A DNA stretch of 35,873 nt from Treponema sp. UBA937. Its GTDB lineage: Bacteria; Spirochaetota; Spirochaetia; Treponematales; Breznakiellaceae. Shown here piece after piece: positions 13,107-21,423 of the stretch. Location: contig DBDH01000063.1 of NCBI GenBank assembly GCA_002293455.1, positions 1 to 35,873 on the forward strand, read 5' to 3'. The notes under the pieces are model-generated. The model ran no database searches. It was given only the letters and a program-made list of their open reading frames with translations, and had not been told where the DNA came from. Numbering within the stretch: the first letter of the stretch is position 1; each line of letters opens with the position of its first letter. A program made the translations under genes and the position numbers.

Positions 13107-14171
13107 ATGAACCAACAGTATATCCAACGTTTAGAAAAAATAGAAGCTGTCATACAAAAGCATTTGCCGGAGCATCTCAATGCCGATTGGATGAAGCGTT
13201 CCTTTGCGGATTTTCCCAATATCGTTCCGCTCGATTTGGCGGAAACCTTAACAGCACCCGGACAAGACCTTGTATCCCGCGGCGGAAAACGCTGGCGTCC
13301 TTTATTGATGACGCTTGTCTGCGAAGTGCTTGGCGGCGGAGACAGCGCTGTTCCGTTGACGCCGCTTGTTGAATTTCCTCATAACGCGAGTTTGATTCAT
13401 GATGACATAGAAGATAATTCTGATGAACGCCGGGGGAAGCCCGCGGTGCATCTTCTTCACGGAATGGATACCGCCATAAACGCCGGATGCTTTTTATATT
13501 TTCTTCCTTTGCGCTGTATTGATGCGTGGAACGCTTCCGCTGAAAAGAAACTTCTTCTCTATCAAACATGGTCCGAATATCTGCGCCGGCTCCACCTTGG
13601 GCAGGCAATGGATATTGCTTGGCACAGAAACGCTGAAGCTCTTCCATCAATTGATGAATACCTTCAAATGTGCAGACTAAAAACAGGAATACTTGCCAAG
13701 ATGGCTGCCGTGTGCGGAGTGCATATTGCCGGTGATAATGTTATTCTGGAATCGGGAATAACTATTGCAGACTACTTAGGAAACGCGGTAGAAAAACTTG
13801 GCGTTGGTTTTCAAATTCTGGATGATGTAAAAAATCTGACAACCGGGAATCCCGGAAAAAAACGAGGCGATGATATTGTAGAAGGGAAAAAAAGTCTTCC
13901 TGTGTTGTTATATCTTCATGAACATAATGATAAACGGGACATGGTTTACCGCTGTTTCCGCGCTGCAAGAGAGGATGGGATTTCTTCACCGAAAGTTGAA
14001 GAACTTATTTCAATATTGGATGTATCAGGAACCATTGATAAAGCAAAAGAACAGGGGCTTGTACTTATAAAAGAAAGTGAAGAAGCCTTGAAAAGTTCTG
14101 TCATAAAAAACATTTCCAAGAGTGATGAAGCATTCAATCTTCTTGCGGGTTTTGCCGATATGCTGCGGTAA
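13107..14171 (+). CDS. Polyprenyl (farnesyl/geranylgeranyl-type) diphosphate synthase, 354 aa
   Basis: Trans-isoprenyl diphosphate synthases condense isopentenyl diphosphate with allylic diphosphates in the cytoplasm. Visible are GGKRWRPLL (substrate binding, 59-67), the first aspartate-rich motif DDIED (99-103) followed by the DERRGKP loop, and the second motif as FQILDDVKN (235-243), then GDDIVEGKKSLPVL. The second motif ends in Asn where bacterial enzymes usually have Asp (DDxxD); DDxxN also occurs in some geranylgeranyl synthases. I chose ATG at 13107 because homology-like sequence begins there; an upstream ATG at 13020 adds 29 unusual residues. No strong ribosome binding site precedes either. 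A perfect terminator hairpin follows. Confidence 0.85.
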   Translation: MNQQYIQRLEKIEAVIQKHLPEHLNADWMKRSFADFPNIVPLDLAETLTAPGQDLVSRGGKRWRPLLMTLVCEVLGGGDSAVPLTPLVEFPHNASLIHDDIEDNSDERRGKPAVHLLHGMDTAINAGCFLYFLPLRCIDAWNASAEKKLLLYQTWSEYLRRLHLGQAMDIAWHRNAEALPSIDEYLQMCRLKTGILAKMAAVCGVHIAGDNVILESGITIADYLGNAVEKLGVGFQILDDVKNLTTGNPGKKRGDDIVEGKKSLPVLLYLHEHNDKRDMVYRCFRAAREDGISSPKVEELISILDVSGTIDKAKEQGLVLIKESEEALKSSVIKNISKSDEAFNLLAGFADMLR

Positions 14172-14181
14172 TTGAAACATA

Positions 14182-14211
14182 AAAGGGACAGCCGCGAAAG
14201 ACTGTCCCTTT
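14182..14211. terminator. Bidirectional intrinsic terminator
   Basis: AAAGGGACAG (14182-14191) and CTGTCCCTTT (14202-14211) are perfectly complementary around a 10-nt loop, flanked by A and T runs on both sides. It sits between the converging polyprenyl synthase and guaB genes. Confidence 0.85.
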
Positions 14212-14227
14212 GCCGGTCATCTAATCG

Positions 14228-15667
14228 TTACGGCCTAACCGAATAGTTTGGCGCTTCCTGGGTAATCGTTACGTCGTGGATGTGGCTTTCTTTTAATCCC
14301 GCCGAAGTGATCTTTACAAAGCTGCGGTATGTTTTAAGCGCTTCAATATCTTTGCAGCCGCAGTAGCCCATGCCTTTCCGCAGACCGGAAACAAGCTGAT
14401 TCAAATAATTTTTAAGTTCCCCTTTGTAAGGAACACGGCCTTCGATTCCTTCCGGTACCGGGCTTTCATCTTTGCCTATCTGATAACGGTCGCCGGCTCC
14501 GTCGTTGATCGCTCCAAGGCTTCCCATGCCGCGGTATTCTTTATAGATTCTGCCGTCATAAAGGATTTCCCTTCCGGGGGCCTCTTTTAATCCCGCAAAA
14601 AGGTTTCCTATCATAACCAGATTCGCGCCGGCTCCAATGGCTTTGGCAATATCACCGGAGAACTTAATTCCCCCGTCCGCGATGACGGGGATATTGTGTT
14701 TTGCCGCTTCTTCCGCGCAGTCCCAAACCGCCGTGAACTGCGGAACGCCGACACCCGCTACTACCCGTGTGGTGCAAATAGAACCGGGCCCGATTCCGAC
14801 TTTAATCGCGTCGGCGCCGGCATCGATCAAACGCTTTGCGGCTTCTTTCGACGCAACATTTCCGCCGATCACCGGAACGCCGTACTTTTGCTTAATCGCC
14901 GTTACCGCGTCCATAACATTTTTTGAATCGCCGTGAGCGGTGTCAAGAACGACATAATCAACCTTGGCGGCTTTAAGAAGCGGCATCCGCGCTTCCATGT
15001 CCTGGGGAGAAACAGCAGCGCCGACAATTAATCTGCCGTCTTTATCCAAAGCGGCGAGAGGGAAGGCTGCGTGTTTTTCCATATCCTTCACGGTAATAAG
15101 TCCGGTGAGATTTCCATCGTCATCAATTACAGGAAGTTTTTCGATTTTGTGCATACCAAACTTTTCACGCGCGGATTCAACGGTGGGCTTGCCCTGAATT
15201 GTATGCAGTTTTTTCGTCATCACATCAATCACGGGAAGCGAATCGTCCGTACAAAAACGGAGATCGCGGTTTGTGATAATTCCTACAAGGCGATTGTTGT
15301 TATCAAGTACGGGCATCCCTGAAACCTTGTAACGTTCGATAAGGGCTTTCACATCTTTCACGAGAGCATCGATTCCGACGGTTACCGGGTCATCGATAAT
15401 CCAGTTTAGGTAGCGTTTTACATTTATTACCTGCTGTGCCTGCGCTTCCGGTTTAAGGTTCCGATGAATAACGCCGCTGCCGCCTTCAAGGGCTATCGCT
15501 ATCGCCATGCGTTCTTCGGTAACCGTGTCCATCGCCGCCGAAATAACCGGCACATTCAGTTTTATATCAGCACAAAGTATGGTTTCTACATTACAATTCC
15601 GGGGCAGCAAGTCCGAATATCCGGGCTGCAGCAGAACATCGTCATAGGATAATGATTCTCTAAACAT
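14228..15667 (-). CDS. guaB: Inosine-5'-monophosphate dehydrogenase, 479 aa
   Basis: This enzyme oxidises IMP to XMP with NAD+, the committed step of GTP synthesis, in the cytoplasm. The layout is standard: an N-terminal barrel start (LSYDDVLLQPGYSDLLPR), a CBS-domain pair in about residues 93-200, the catalytic loop GPGSICTTR with Cys298, the flap region, and the YRGMGSLGAI segment. The length matches the family (about 480-490). The ATG at 15667 has AAGGAGAATAT upstream. A GGCGCC hairpin followed by T residues lies 17 bp upstream of the start, between guaB and a purB-like fragment, and may attenuate expression or end an older upstream gene. Confidence 0.97.
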   Translation of the reverse strand: MFRESLSYDDVLLQPGYSDLLPRNCNVETILCADIKLNVPVISAAMDTVTEERMAIAIALEGGSGVIHRNLKPEAQAQQVINVKRYLNWIIDDPVTVGIDALVKDVKALIERYKVSGMPVLDNNNRLVGIITNRDLRFCTDDSLPVIDVMTKKLHTIQGKPTVESAREKFGMHKIEKLPVIDDDGNLTGLITVKDMEKHAAFPLAALDKDGRLIVGAAVSPQDMEARMPLLKAAKVDYVVLDTAHGDSKNVMDAVTAIKQKYGVPVIGGNVASKEAAKRLIDAGADAIKVGIGPGSICTTRVVAGVGVPQFTAVWDCAEEAAKHNIPVIADGGIKFSGDIAKAIGAGANLVMIGNLFAGLKEAPGREILYDGRIYKEYRGMGSLGAINDGAGDRYQIGKDESPVPEGIEGRVPYKGELKNYLNQLVSGLRKGMGYCGCKDIEALKTYRSFVKITSAGLKESHIHDVTITQEAPNYSVRP

Positions 15668-15687
15668 ATATTCTCCTTAAAACAAAA

Positions 15688-15705
15688 GGCGCCCATGACG
15701 GCGCC
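15688..15705 (-). terminator. Hairpin with T-rich tail upstream of guaB
   Basis: On the minus strand GGCGCC, a GTCATG loop and GGCGCC are followed by TTTTGTTTT, the form of an intrinsic terminator. It lies directly after the stop of the 56-codon ORF at 15711-15881 and just before the guaB ribosome binding site. It could terminate that ORF's transcript or act as an attenuator in the guaB leader. Confidence 0.55.
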
Positions 15706-15710
15706 CTAAT

Positions 15711-15881
15711 TTACACAATCGCAGCAGTGCTGCTCATCGATGCGCGGTATTTTACCGTAAACGCATTCGTCTTTTTTAATGCGGAAAAAAGCTGACGGCT
15801 TAACCAAAACAAACCTGTATCAGAAATTGAATAACGATAATCAAGCGGGGATATATTGCGGAAAATTGTCCTTACTTCCAT
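15711..15881 (-). pseudogene. Short ORF resembling the N-terminus of adenylosuccinate lyase (purB), 56 aa
   Basis: The minus-strand frame starts MEVRTIFRNISPLDYRYSIS. The stretch NISPLDYRYSIS resembles the beginning of adenylosuccinate lyases (typically a PLDxRYxS motif). The frame ends after 56 residues with TAA, far short of the roughly 450-480 aa of the enzyme. It lies immediately upstream of guaB on the same strand, so it would be a purine-pathway neighbour. A gene remnant is the simplest reading. It might also be a leader peptide. No good ribosome binding site is seen. The remaining gap to uvrB (15882-16048) contains only a GC-rich hairpin near 15915-15930 and a TATAAA box near uvrB. Confidence 0.4.
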
Positions 15882-16048
15882 GTTGAACTATGTCATACTT
15901 GCCGCTTTTTTTCAAGCCCCCTCCGGGCTGCCGCAGAAGTAACACCCAAAGAGCCTGGCGTAGTCGCAGCGTGGGATCTCGTATAGGTATAGTTTTGCGG
16001 CAGTATAAATCCCTTGAAAAATCCTCTTTTTATCTTCATACTTGATTC

Positions 16049-18040
16049 ATGAGACCTTTTGAAGTTGTTTCCCCGTTTTCCCCCGCCGGAGATCAGGCGC
16101 AGGCGATTGAAGCCCTTGCCGCCGGAGTGAAAGCCCATGACAAATACCAGACGCTGCAGGGAGTAACCGGGTCGGGAAAAACTTTTACGATGGCAAAAAT
16201 CATTGAAGAGGTGCAGCTTCCTACATTGATTGTCAGCCATAACAAAACTTTGGCGGCCCAGCTCTTCCGCGAGTTTAAAGGATTTTTCCCGCACAACGCG
16301 GTCGAATATTTTGTATCATACTATGATTATTATCAGCCCGAAGCCTATGTCGCAAGCAGGGATTTGTATATAGAAAAAGACGCGTCGATCAATGAGGAGA
16401 TCGAACGGCTCCGGCTTTCCGCGACAAGAAGTTTGATGGAACGGAAAGACGTTATCATCATTGCGACCGTTTCCTGCATTTACGGCTTGGCGACACCGGA
16501 GATTCACCGGAAAATGACCGTGAAGTTTTCCAAGGGCGATACTATCGATGTGGACGCCCTGCTCCGGCGCTTTGTCGAATTGCAGTATGAACGAAACGAC
16601 GCTGTTCTGGACCGGGGCCGCTTCCGCCGCCGGGGGGATACTATCGAGATATATCCCGCTTACCTTGAAGACGCGTACCGCATCGATCTTGATTGGGACA
16701 AGGTTGAGAGGATCAGGCGCTTTCATCCTATTTCCGGGGAAATCCTCGAAGAACTTGACCGCGCGATGATTTATCCCGCAAAACAATTTGTCATGCCTCA
16801 AGATATGATAAACGACGCTCTCGACAGTATTCAGAATGAACTCGCGGAACGTTACGAGTTTCTTAAAAATACCGGAAAATTTATGGAAGCGGAAAGGCTT
16901 AAAACCAGAGTTGAGTACGATTTAGAGATGCTTCGGGAAATTGGGTATTGCCCTGGAATTGAAAACTATTCGGCTCCTTTGGCGGGCCGCAAGCCCGGTT
17001 CAACGCCGGATACTTTGATCGAATATTTCCCGAAGGAACATCTGACTTTTATTGATGAAAGCCATGTTACGCTTTCGCAAATCGGCGCCATGTACGCCGG
17101 CGACCGTTCCCGGAAAGAAAATCTTGTCGATTACGGATTCCGGCTTCCGAGCGCGCTGGATAATCGTCCTTTGCGGATGGACGAATTTGCAAACCGTCTT
17201 GATACCGCGATTTATGTTTCCGCGACTCCGGGGAAAACGGAAGCCGAACAATCCGCACGCGTTGTTCAGCAGTTAATCCGGCCTACCGGTCTGCTCGATC
17301 CTATTATCGAAGTGCGGCCCAGCGACGGACAGATGGAAGACATTTATGGCGAAGTGCGGAAACGAATCGCCGAGGGAGAACGTTCCCTCATCCTCACCTT
17401 AACGAAAAAAATGGCGGAAGATTTAACCGATTACCTTACCGGCTTGGGGCTTAAAGTCCGTTACATTCACAGTGAAGTGGAAACCATCGAACGCGTGGAG
17501 ATTTTGACCCAGCTCCGGCAGGGCGCGTTTGATATTCTTGTGGGAATTAATCTTCTGCGTGAAGGAATCGATTTGCCGGAAGTTTCGTTCATCGCTATTC
17601 TGGATGCGGACAAGATCGGGTTCCTTCGCTCGCTTACCAGTTTGATACAGATAATCGGGCGGGCGGCCAGAAACGCCGCCGGAAAAGTTATCATGTATGC
17701 CGACAGAATGAGCGACGCCATGCGGGACGCGATTGCGGAAACCGAACGCCGCCGGGCCATCCAAATGGCTTACAATGAAGAACACGGCATCACGCCTACG
17801 ACCATCAAAAAAGCCATTGCCGATATTCTCACCCGTCACGCGGAAGAAGGAAAAGACGCGGCGGCAGCTTCCATCGAAGTGCTGAAAAAATCTTACAATG
17901 TGCTTGTCCCCGACCAGCGGAAAAAACTTATTCGGGCTTTGGAAGCGGAGATGCTCGAACACGCGAAACAGCTTGAGTTTGAACAAGCCGCCGCCATCCG
18001 CGACGAAATCAAAAAGATAGAGGAACTGGGAAAGATTTAA
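16049..18040 (+). CDS. uvrB: Excinuclease ABC subunit B, 663 aa
   Basis: UvrB is the damage-verifying helicase-like subunit of nucleotide excision repair. It is loaded by UvrA and hands damaged DNA to UvrC. Walker A GVTGSGKT is at residues 38-45. The DNA-clamping beta-hairpin region SYYDYYQPEAYV follows near residue 90. Later come the DESH-type Walker B (FIDESHVT), GRAARN of motif VI, and a C-terminal UVR domain (about 625-660, QLEFEQAAAIRDEIKKIEEL) that contacts UvrC. The length is normal. The ATG at 16049 has only a weak upstream ribosome binding site. The stop overlaps the stop of the convergent permease gene by a few bases. Confidence 0.97.
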   Translation: MRPFEVVSPFSPAGDQAQAIEALAAGVKAHDKYQTLQGVTGSGKTFTMAKIIEEVQLPTLIVSHNKTLAAQLFREFKGFFPHNAVEYFVSYYDYYQPEAYVASRDLYIEKDASINEEIERLRLSATRSLMERKDVIIIATVSCIYGLATPEIHRKMTVKFSKGDTIDVDALLRRFVELQYERNDAVLDRGRFRRRGDTIEIYPAYLEDAYRIDLDWDKVERIRRFHPISGEILEELDRAMIYPAKQFVMPQDMINDALDSIQNELAERYEFLKNTGKFMEAERLKTRVEYDLEMLREIGYCPGIENYSAPLAGRKPGSTPDTLIEYFPKEHLTFIDESHVTLSQIGAMYAGDRSRKENLVDYGFRLPSALDNRPLRMDEFANRLDTAIYVSATPGKTEAEQSARVVQQLIRPTGLLDPIIEVRPSDGQMEDIYGEVRKRIAEGERSLILTLTKKMAEDLTDYLTGLGLKVRYIHSEVETIERVEILTQLRQGAFDILVGINLLREGIDLPEVSFIAILDADKIGFLRSLTSLIQIIGRAARNAAGKVIMYADRMSDAMRDAIAETERRRAIQMAYNEEHGITPTTIKKAIADILTRHAEEGKDAAAASIEVLKKSYNVLVPDQRKKLIRALEAEMLEHAKQLEFEQAAAIRDEIKKIEELGKI

Positions 18041-18894
18041 CCCTTTACCGCACCGGCCATCATTCCTTTGACAAGTTTATCCTGTCCAAAGATATAAAGA
18101 ATGATCATGGGGAGAGCTGTCAAAACAAGCACCGCCATTACAATCGGGATATTGGTTGAATATTGTCCCTGATAATCCCAAACGGCAAGAGGCAGCGTGC
18201 GGTTTGCCTGCGACTGCGTCAATGTCATGGCAAAAGAAAACTCGTTCCAAATTACAACGCCGTTGTAAATACCGATGGTAGCTAATCCAGGTTTTGAAAG
18301 CGGAAATATGATTCTGAAAAATGTTGCGAACTTATTGCAGCCGTCAATTTCCGCGGCTTCCTCAAGCGAACCGGGTATGCCGCGCATGAAAGACGTCATA
18401 ATAAAAACCGACATGGGAAGATTGAACGCGATATTGGGACCTATCAGCGCGGCAAGACTGTCGTAAGTACCGGTATTCAGAGACATTACAAAGATAGGAA
18501 TCAATGTTATATGGATAGGCACGGACATCGCCGCTACGATGATGCTTAAAATACGCCCGTTAAACCGAAAGCGCAGGCGGGCAAGCGGATAAGCGGCGCA
18601 GGCGCTGAGAAAAAGTAGAAGTATAAGACTAATCACAATAACAATCAGACTGTTAGAAAAGTATTTGAAAAACGCTCCCCGGAAAACGGTCACATAATTT
18701 CTTGGCGCAAAAGATTCGGGGACTTTGAAAAGACCGCCGCTTATAAATTCACCGAGTGATTTAAAGCTGGTCATCACCATATAATAAAAAGGCATGATCG
18801 TAATAACAAGCCAAATAAGGGCAAATACCCACGCGAGAATCCATCCGGGGCGCAGCTTCTTTAACGCCGCCGCTTTTAGCTGTTGATTTTTCAT
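18037..18894 (-). CDS. Sugar ABC transporter permease, MalG/CUT1 type, 285 aa
   Basis: This is one of two membrane permeases of a carbohydrate importer. The N-terminal membrane helix is WILAWVFALIWLVITIMPFYY; about six helices are expected overall. The cytoplasmic EAA loop that docks with the ATPase reads EEAAEIDGCNKFATFFRIIFPL (about residues 186-207). The protein ends in the usual MalG tail (DKLVKGMMAGAVKG). It overlaps the preceding permease gene by 4 bp (ATGA), making it the last gene of the SBP-GH43-MalF-MalG operon. No ATPase gene is in the window; CUT1 importers often share an MsmK-type ATPase encoded elsewhere. Confidence 0.93.
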   Translation of the reverse strand: MKNQQLKAAALKKLRPGWILAWVFALIWLVITIMPFYYMVMTSFKSLGEFISGGLFKVPESFAPRNYVTVFRGAFFKYFSNSLIVIVISLILLLFLSACAAYPLARLRFRFNGRILSIIVAAMSVPIHITLIPIFVMSLNTGTYDSLAALIGPNIAFNLPMSVFIMTSFMRGIPGSLEEAAEIDGCNKFATFFRIIFPLSKPGLATIGIYNGVVIWNEFSFAMTLTQSQANRTLPLAVWDYQGQYSTNIPIVMAVLVLTALPMIILYIFGQDKLVKGMMAGAVKG

Positions 18895-19817
18895 AGTTCC
18901 TCCGCGCGGTTAAGAGCTGTTACCACTGTCAACGCTACAATGGTTATAAGAATGAACATTCCGCCGGCGACGGCAGCGCCATAACCGAAGTTCTGTTTTA
19001 CGAAAGATTCTTTGTACATCAATGTTGCCATAAGTTCCGTGGCGGAACCCGGTCCTCCTCTTGTCATTACATACACCAGATCGAAGTATTTAAGAGAACC
19101 GATAATACTGACTGTAGCGCCTGACACAATTGTCGGCCGAAGGAGAGGAAGAGAAACTCTCCAGAAATACTGTGACCGTTTCGCGCCGTCAATGGCGGCA
19201 GCTTCATACAGTTCCACCGGAATCGTACCATAGGCGGCGAGATAGAGAACCATATAAAACGGCGTGTACTGCCAGCTTACAACACCCATTACGGCAAAAA
19301 GCGCCCGTTCCGGCCTTCCAAGAAGATCGACACTCGCGCTGCCTCCGAATAATCGTATAATAGAGGCAAAAATACCAAAGTTTGGATCAAGCGCAAATTT
19401 GAACAAAAATCCTATCGCCACTGAGGAAATCAAGTAAGGCAGAAACCAAAAGACCTTGAATATACGTCCGCTCTTTCCGGTCGCATCGAGGAATGTCGCG
19501 AGGGCAATCGCGAGAACTCCTTGAGTCGCAAGAGAAAAGAACATCACTACCAAATTGTTGCGGAAGGCTTCCCAGAAAAACCTGTCCTTTATGAGAGTGA
19601 TCCAATTATTCAAACCAACGAATTCTTTATTCGGGCTGATACCGTTCCACTTAACAGTACTCAACACAAAAGAATCAATAATAGGATAGACAATAAAAAC
19701 CAGAAGAATGATGAGCGTCGGCGCAAGAAAAACCGCGGCGGTTATATTGGTCGAACGCTGATCAATCTTCTTCAGTGAAGCTTGTTTCACAAAGACCTCT
19801 TTAATGTGAAAACTCAT
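18891..19817 (-). CDS. Sugar ABC transporter permease, MalF/CUT1 type, 308 aa
   Basis: This is the first permease of the pair. A membrane helix near the N-terminus (AAVFLAPTLIILLVFIVYPI) is followed by a periplasmic stretch and further helices. The EAA loop is VELYEAAAIDGAKRSQYFWRV (about residues 206-226). The YVMTRGGPGSATELMATLMY segment is typical of MalF-type permeases of the sugar CUT1 class. Its start overlaps the GH43 stop by 4 bp and its stop overlaps the MalG-type start by 4 bp, so it is part of one translationally coupled operon. Confidence 0.93.
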   Translation of the reverse strand: MSFHIKEVFVKQASLKKIDQRSTNITAAVFLAPTLIILLVFIVYPIIDSFVLSTVKWNGISPNKEFVGLNNWITLIKDRFFWEAFRNNLVVMFFSLATQGVLAIALATFLDATGKSGRIFKVFWFLPYLISSVAIGFLFKFALDPNFGIFASIIRLFGGSASVDLLGRPERALFAVMGVVSWQYTPFYMVLYLAAYGTIPVELYEAAAIDGAKRSQYFWRVSLPLLRPTIVSGATVSIIGSLKYFDLVYVMTRGGPGSATELMATLMYKESFVKQNFGYGAAVAGGMFILITIVALTVVTALNRAEEL

Positions 19818-21418
19818 TGCGGCTTGTAATCGAAGTACGCAAAATCAGCGGCGGCGGCATAACGCGCCGTATCGATACAGAACATACCTACAAAAGCACC
19901 GGTAAATCCTTCACGGAAATATTCATCCGATAGCATTGCAGAATCTAGAATCGGGCGCAGAGTATTCCAATGTTTTCCATCAAGAGAATAACGGAAAAAT
20001 CCGTTCCGTCCCCGGACGCTCAAGCCCAGCCATACTCCTTTCGCGCTGCCTACAGGAGTATTGTCGGTACAGAAATACTTCCCGCCGTTCATGCTGATAG
20101 TTGCAAGAACCTTGCCTTTGTCCTCATCATGTGTGAGCGCGAAAAGATATTGATTATCCTCATCGTAACGCCAACAAAGACCGGCCAATTCCTGAAAAGA
20201 TTCAGGTTCAAATTCCAGATACGTTTCCGCGTCGAAAGAAAAATCTTCCTGACGTCTTGCAAGCAGCGTCTGTTGATAGCGTGAAACAGGCGATTGACCG
20301 CCTCGGAGCCTGAGAAAACCGGGACGCGCCGCAAGCGAATATATCTCCGGGTCTTTCGGCATACGCAGCGTCTTAAAGGCAGGATCGATAACGGTTCCCT
20401 CAAAGGTGTAATGCCGGGCTTTGGAACCCGCAACAGCCGGACCGTTGACCGGGCTCTCAAATGTAAGCGGCGGCCATTTCGGGAGGCTTGCTCCGTAAAG
20501 TTCGTTCCTGCTTCCATCTGCATACTTGATATACGGCCAATCATCACGCCACTCAAGTTCCGCGATGCCGGTTTCCCGGCCGAGCGGGCAATTCCGCGTT
20601 CCGGGAAGGGGCCTTCCGCAAAGGTAAGCCAGGTAAGTCCGCCCGTTCGGCGTGTCGCACCAGCTTGCGTGTCCCGCTCTTTGCAGTGGATGATCAGGCC
20701 AGTCGTATGATGTAATAAGCGGGTTCGCGGGATGTACCTCGTAAGGACCTTCTATGCTTCTGGAACGCGCTACGGTTGCGGCGTGTTCATAAGTGGTTCC
20801 GCCTTCGGCGGTAAGAAGATAATACCAGCCGTTTCGTTTATAGAGATGCGGCCCTTCGACAAGCTGAAGCGCCGTACCGGTAAATATTTTGCGTGTTTCC
20901 CCGATGAGATGCTTTTGGGAAACATCGTATTCCTGGAGCAGTATACCGGTAAACTGATAACCGCCGGTTTTACGGTAATCCCATTCCATGTTGACAAGGT
21001 AGTGTCTGCCGTCATCATCATGAAACAATGACGGATCGAAACCTGAGCTGTTCAGGAAGACCGGATCCGACCAGGGGCCCTCAATCGACCTTGCCGTAGT
21101 AAGGAAGTTCGGCGTATCTTTCCAAGGACCCGCGTTCCAACTTTGGACGTTGGTATAAATCAGGTAAAAGACGCCGTCCGCCCAGCTTAAACAAGGCGCC
21201 CAGACACCGCAGGATGAGGAACATCCTGTCATATCGAGAAGGCGCCTTTCAGAAAGCGGTGAGATAACATGCTCCCAATCGGCAAGGTCTTTTGACTGGT
21301 AAATCTCAACCCCCGGGTACCATTCAAATGTTGAATTAGCAATATAATAGGTGTCACCCACACGAAGCAGTGAAGGATCTGCATGGAAACCCGCCAGCAC
21401 GGGGTTTGAGATCATCAT
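19814..21418 (-). CDS. GH43 beta-xylosidase (possibly with arabinofuranosidase activity), 534 aa
   Basis: A five-bladed beta-propeller glycosidase of family GH43. The catalytic base Asp14 lies in FHADPSLL, the pKa-modulating Asp128 in SGFDPSLF, and the acid Glu188 in LVEGPHLY. The C-terminal third (about residues 330-534) is a beta-sandwich with the EPESFQELAGLCWRYDE pattern of the xylosidase C-terminal domain. There is no signal peptide, so it acts on imported oligosaccharides in the cytoplasm. Two adjacent ATGs (21418, 21415) are possible starts; the ribosome binding site is weak. It lies 5 bp after the binding-protein gene and overlaps malF by 4 bp. The likely substrates are xylo-oligosaccharides. 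Confidence 0.92.
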   Translation of the reverse strand: MMISNPVLAGFHADPSLLRVGDTYYIANSTFEWYPGVEIYQSKDLADWEHVISPLSERRLLDMTGCSSSCGVWAPCLSWADGVFYLIYTNVQSWNAGPWKDTPNFLTTARSIEGPWSDPVFLNSSGFDPSLFHDDDGRHYLVNMEWDYRKTGGYQFTGILLQEYDVSQKHLIGETRKIFTGTALQLVEGPHLYKRNGWYYLLTAEGGTTYEHAATVARSRSIEGPYEVHPANPLITSYDWPDHPLQRAGHASWCDTPNGRTYLAYLCGRPLPGTRNCPLGRETGIAELEWRDDWPYIKYADGSRNELYGASLPKWPPLTFESPVNGPAVAGSKARHYTFEGTVIDPAFKTLRMPKDPEIYSLAARPGFLRLRGGQSPVSRYQQTLLARRQEDFSFDAETYLEFEPESFQELAGLCWRYDEDNQYLFALTHDEDKGKVLATISMNGGKYFCTDNTPVGSAKGVWLGLSVRGRNGFFRYSLDGKHWNTLRPILDSAMLSDEYFREGFTGAFVGMFCIDTARYAAAADFAYFDYKPQ

Positions 21419-21423
21419 AATAC

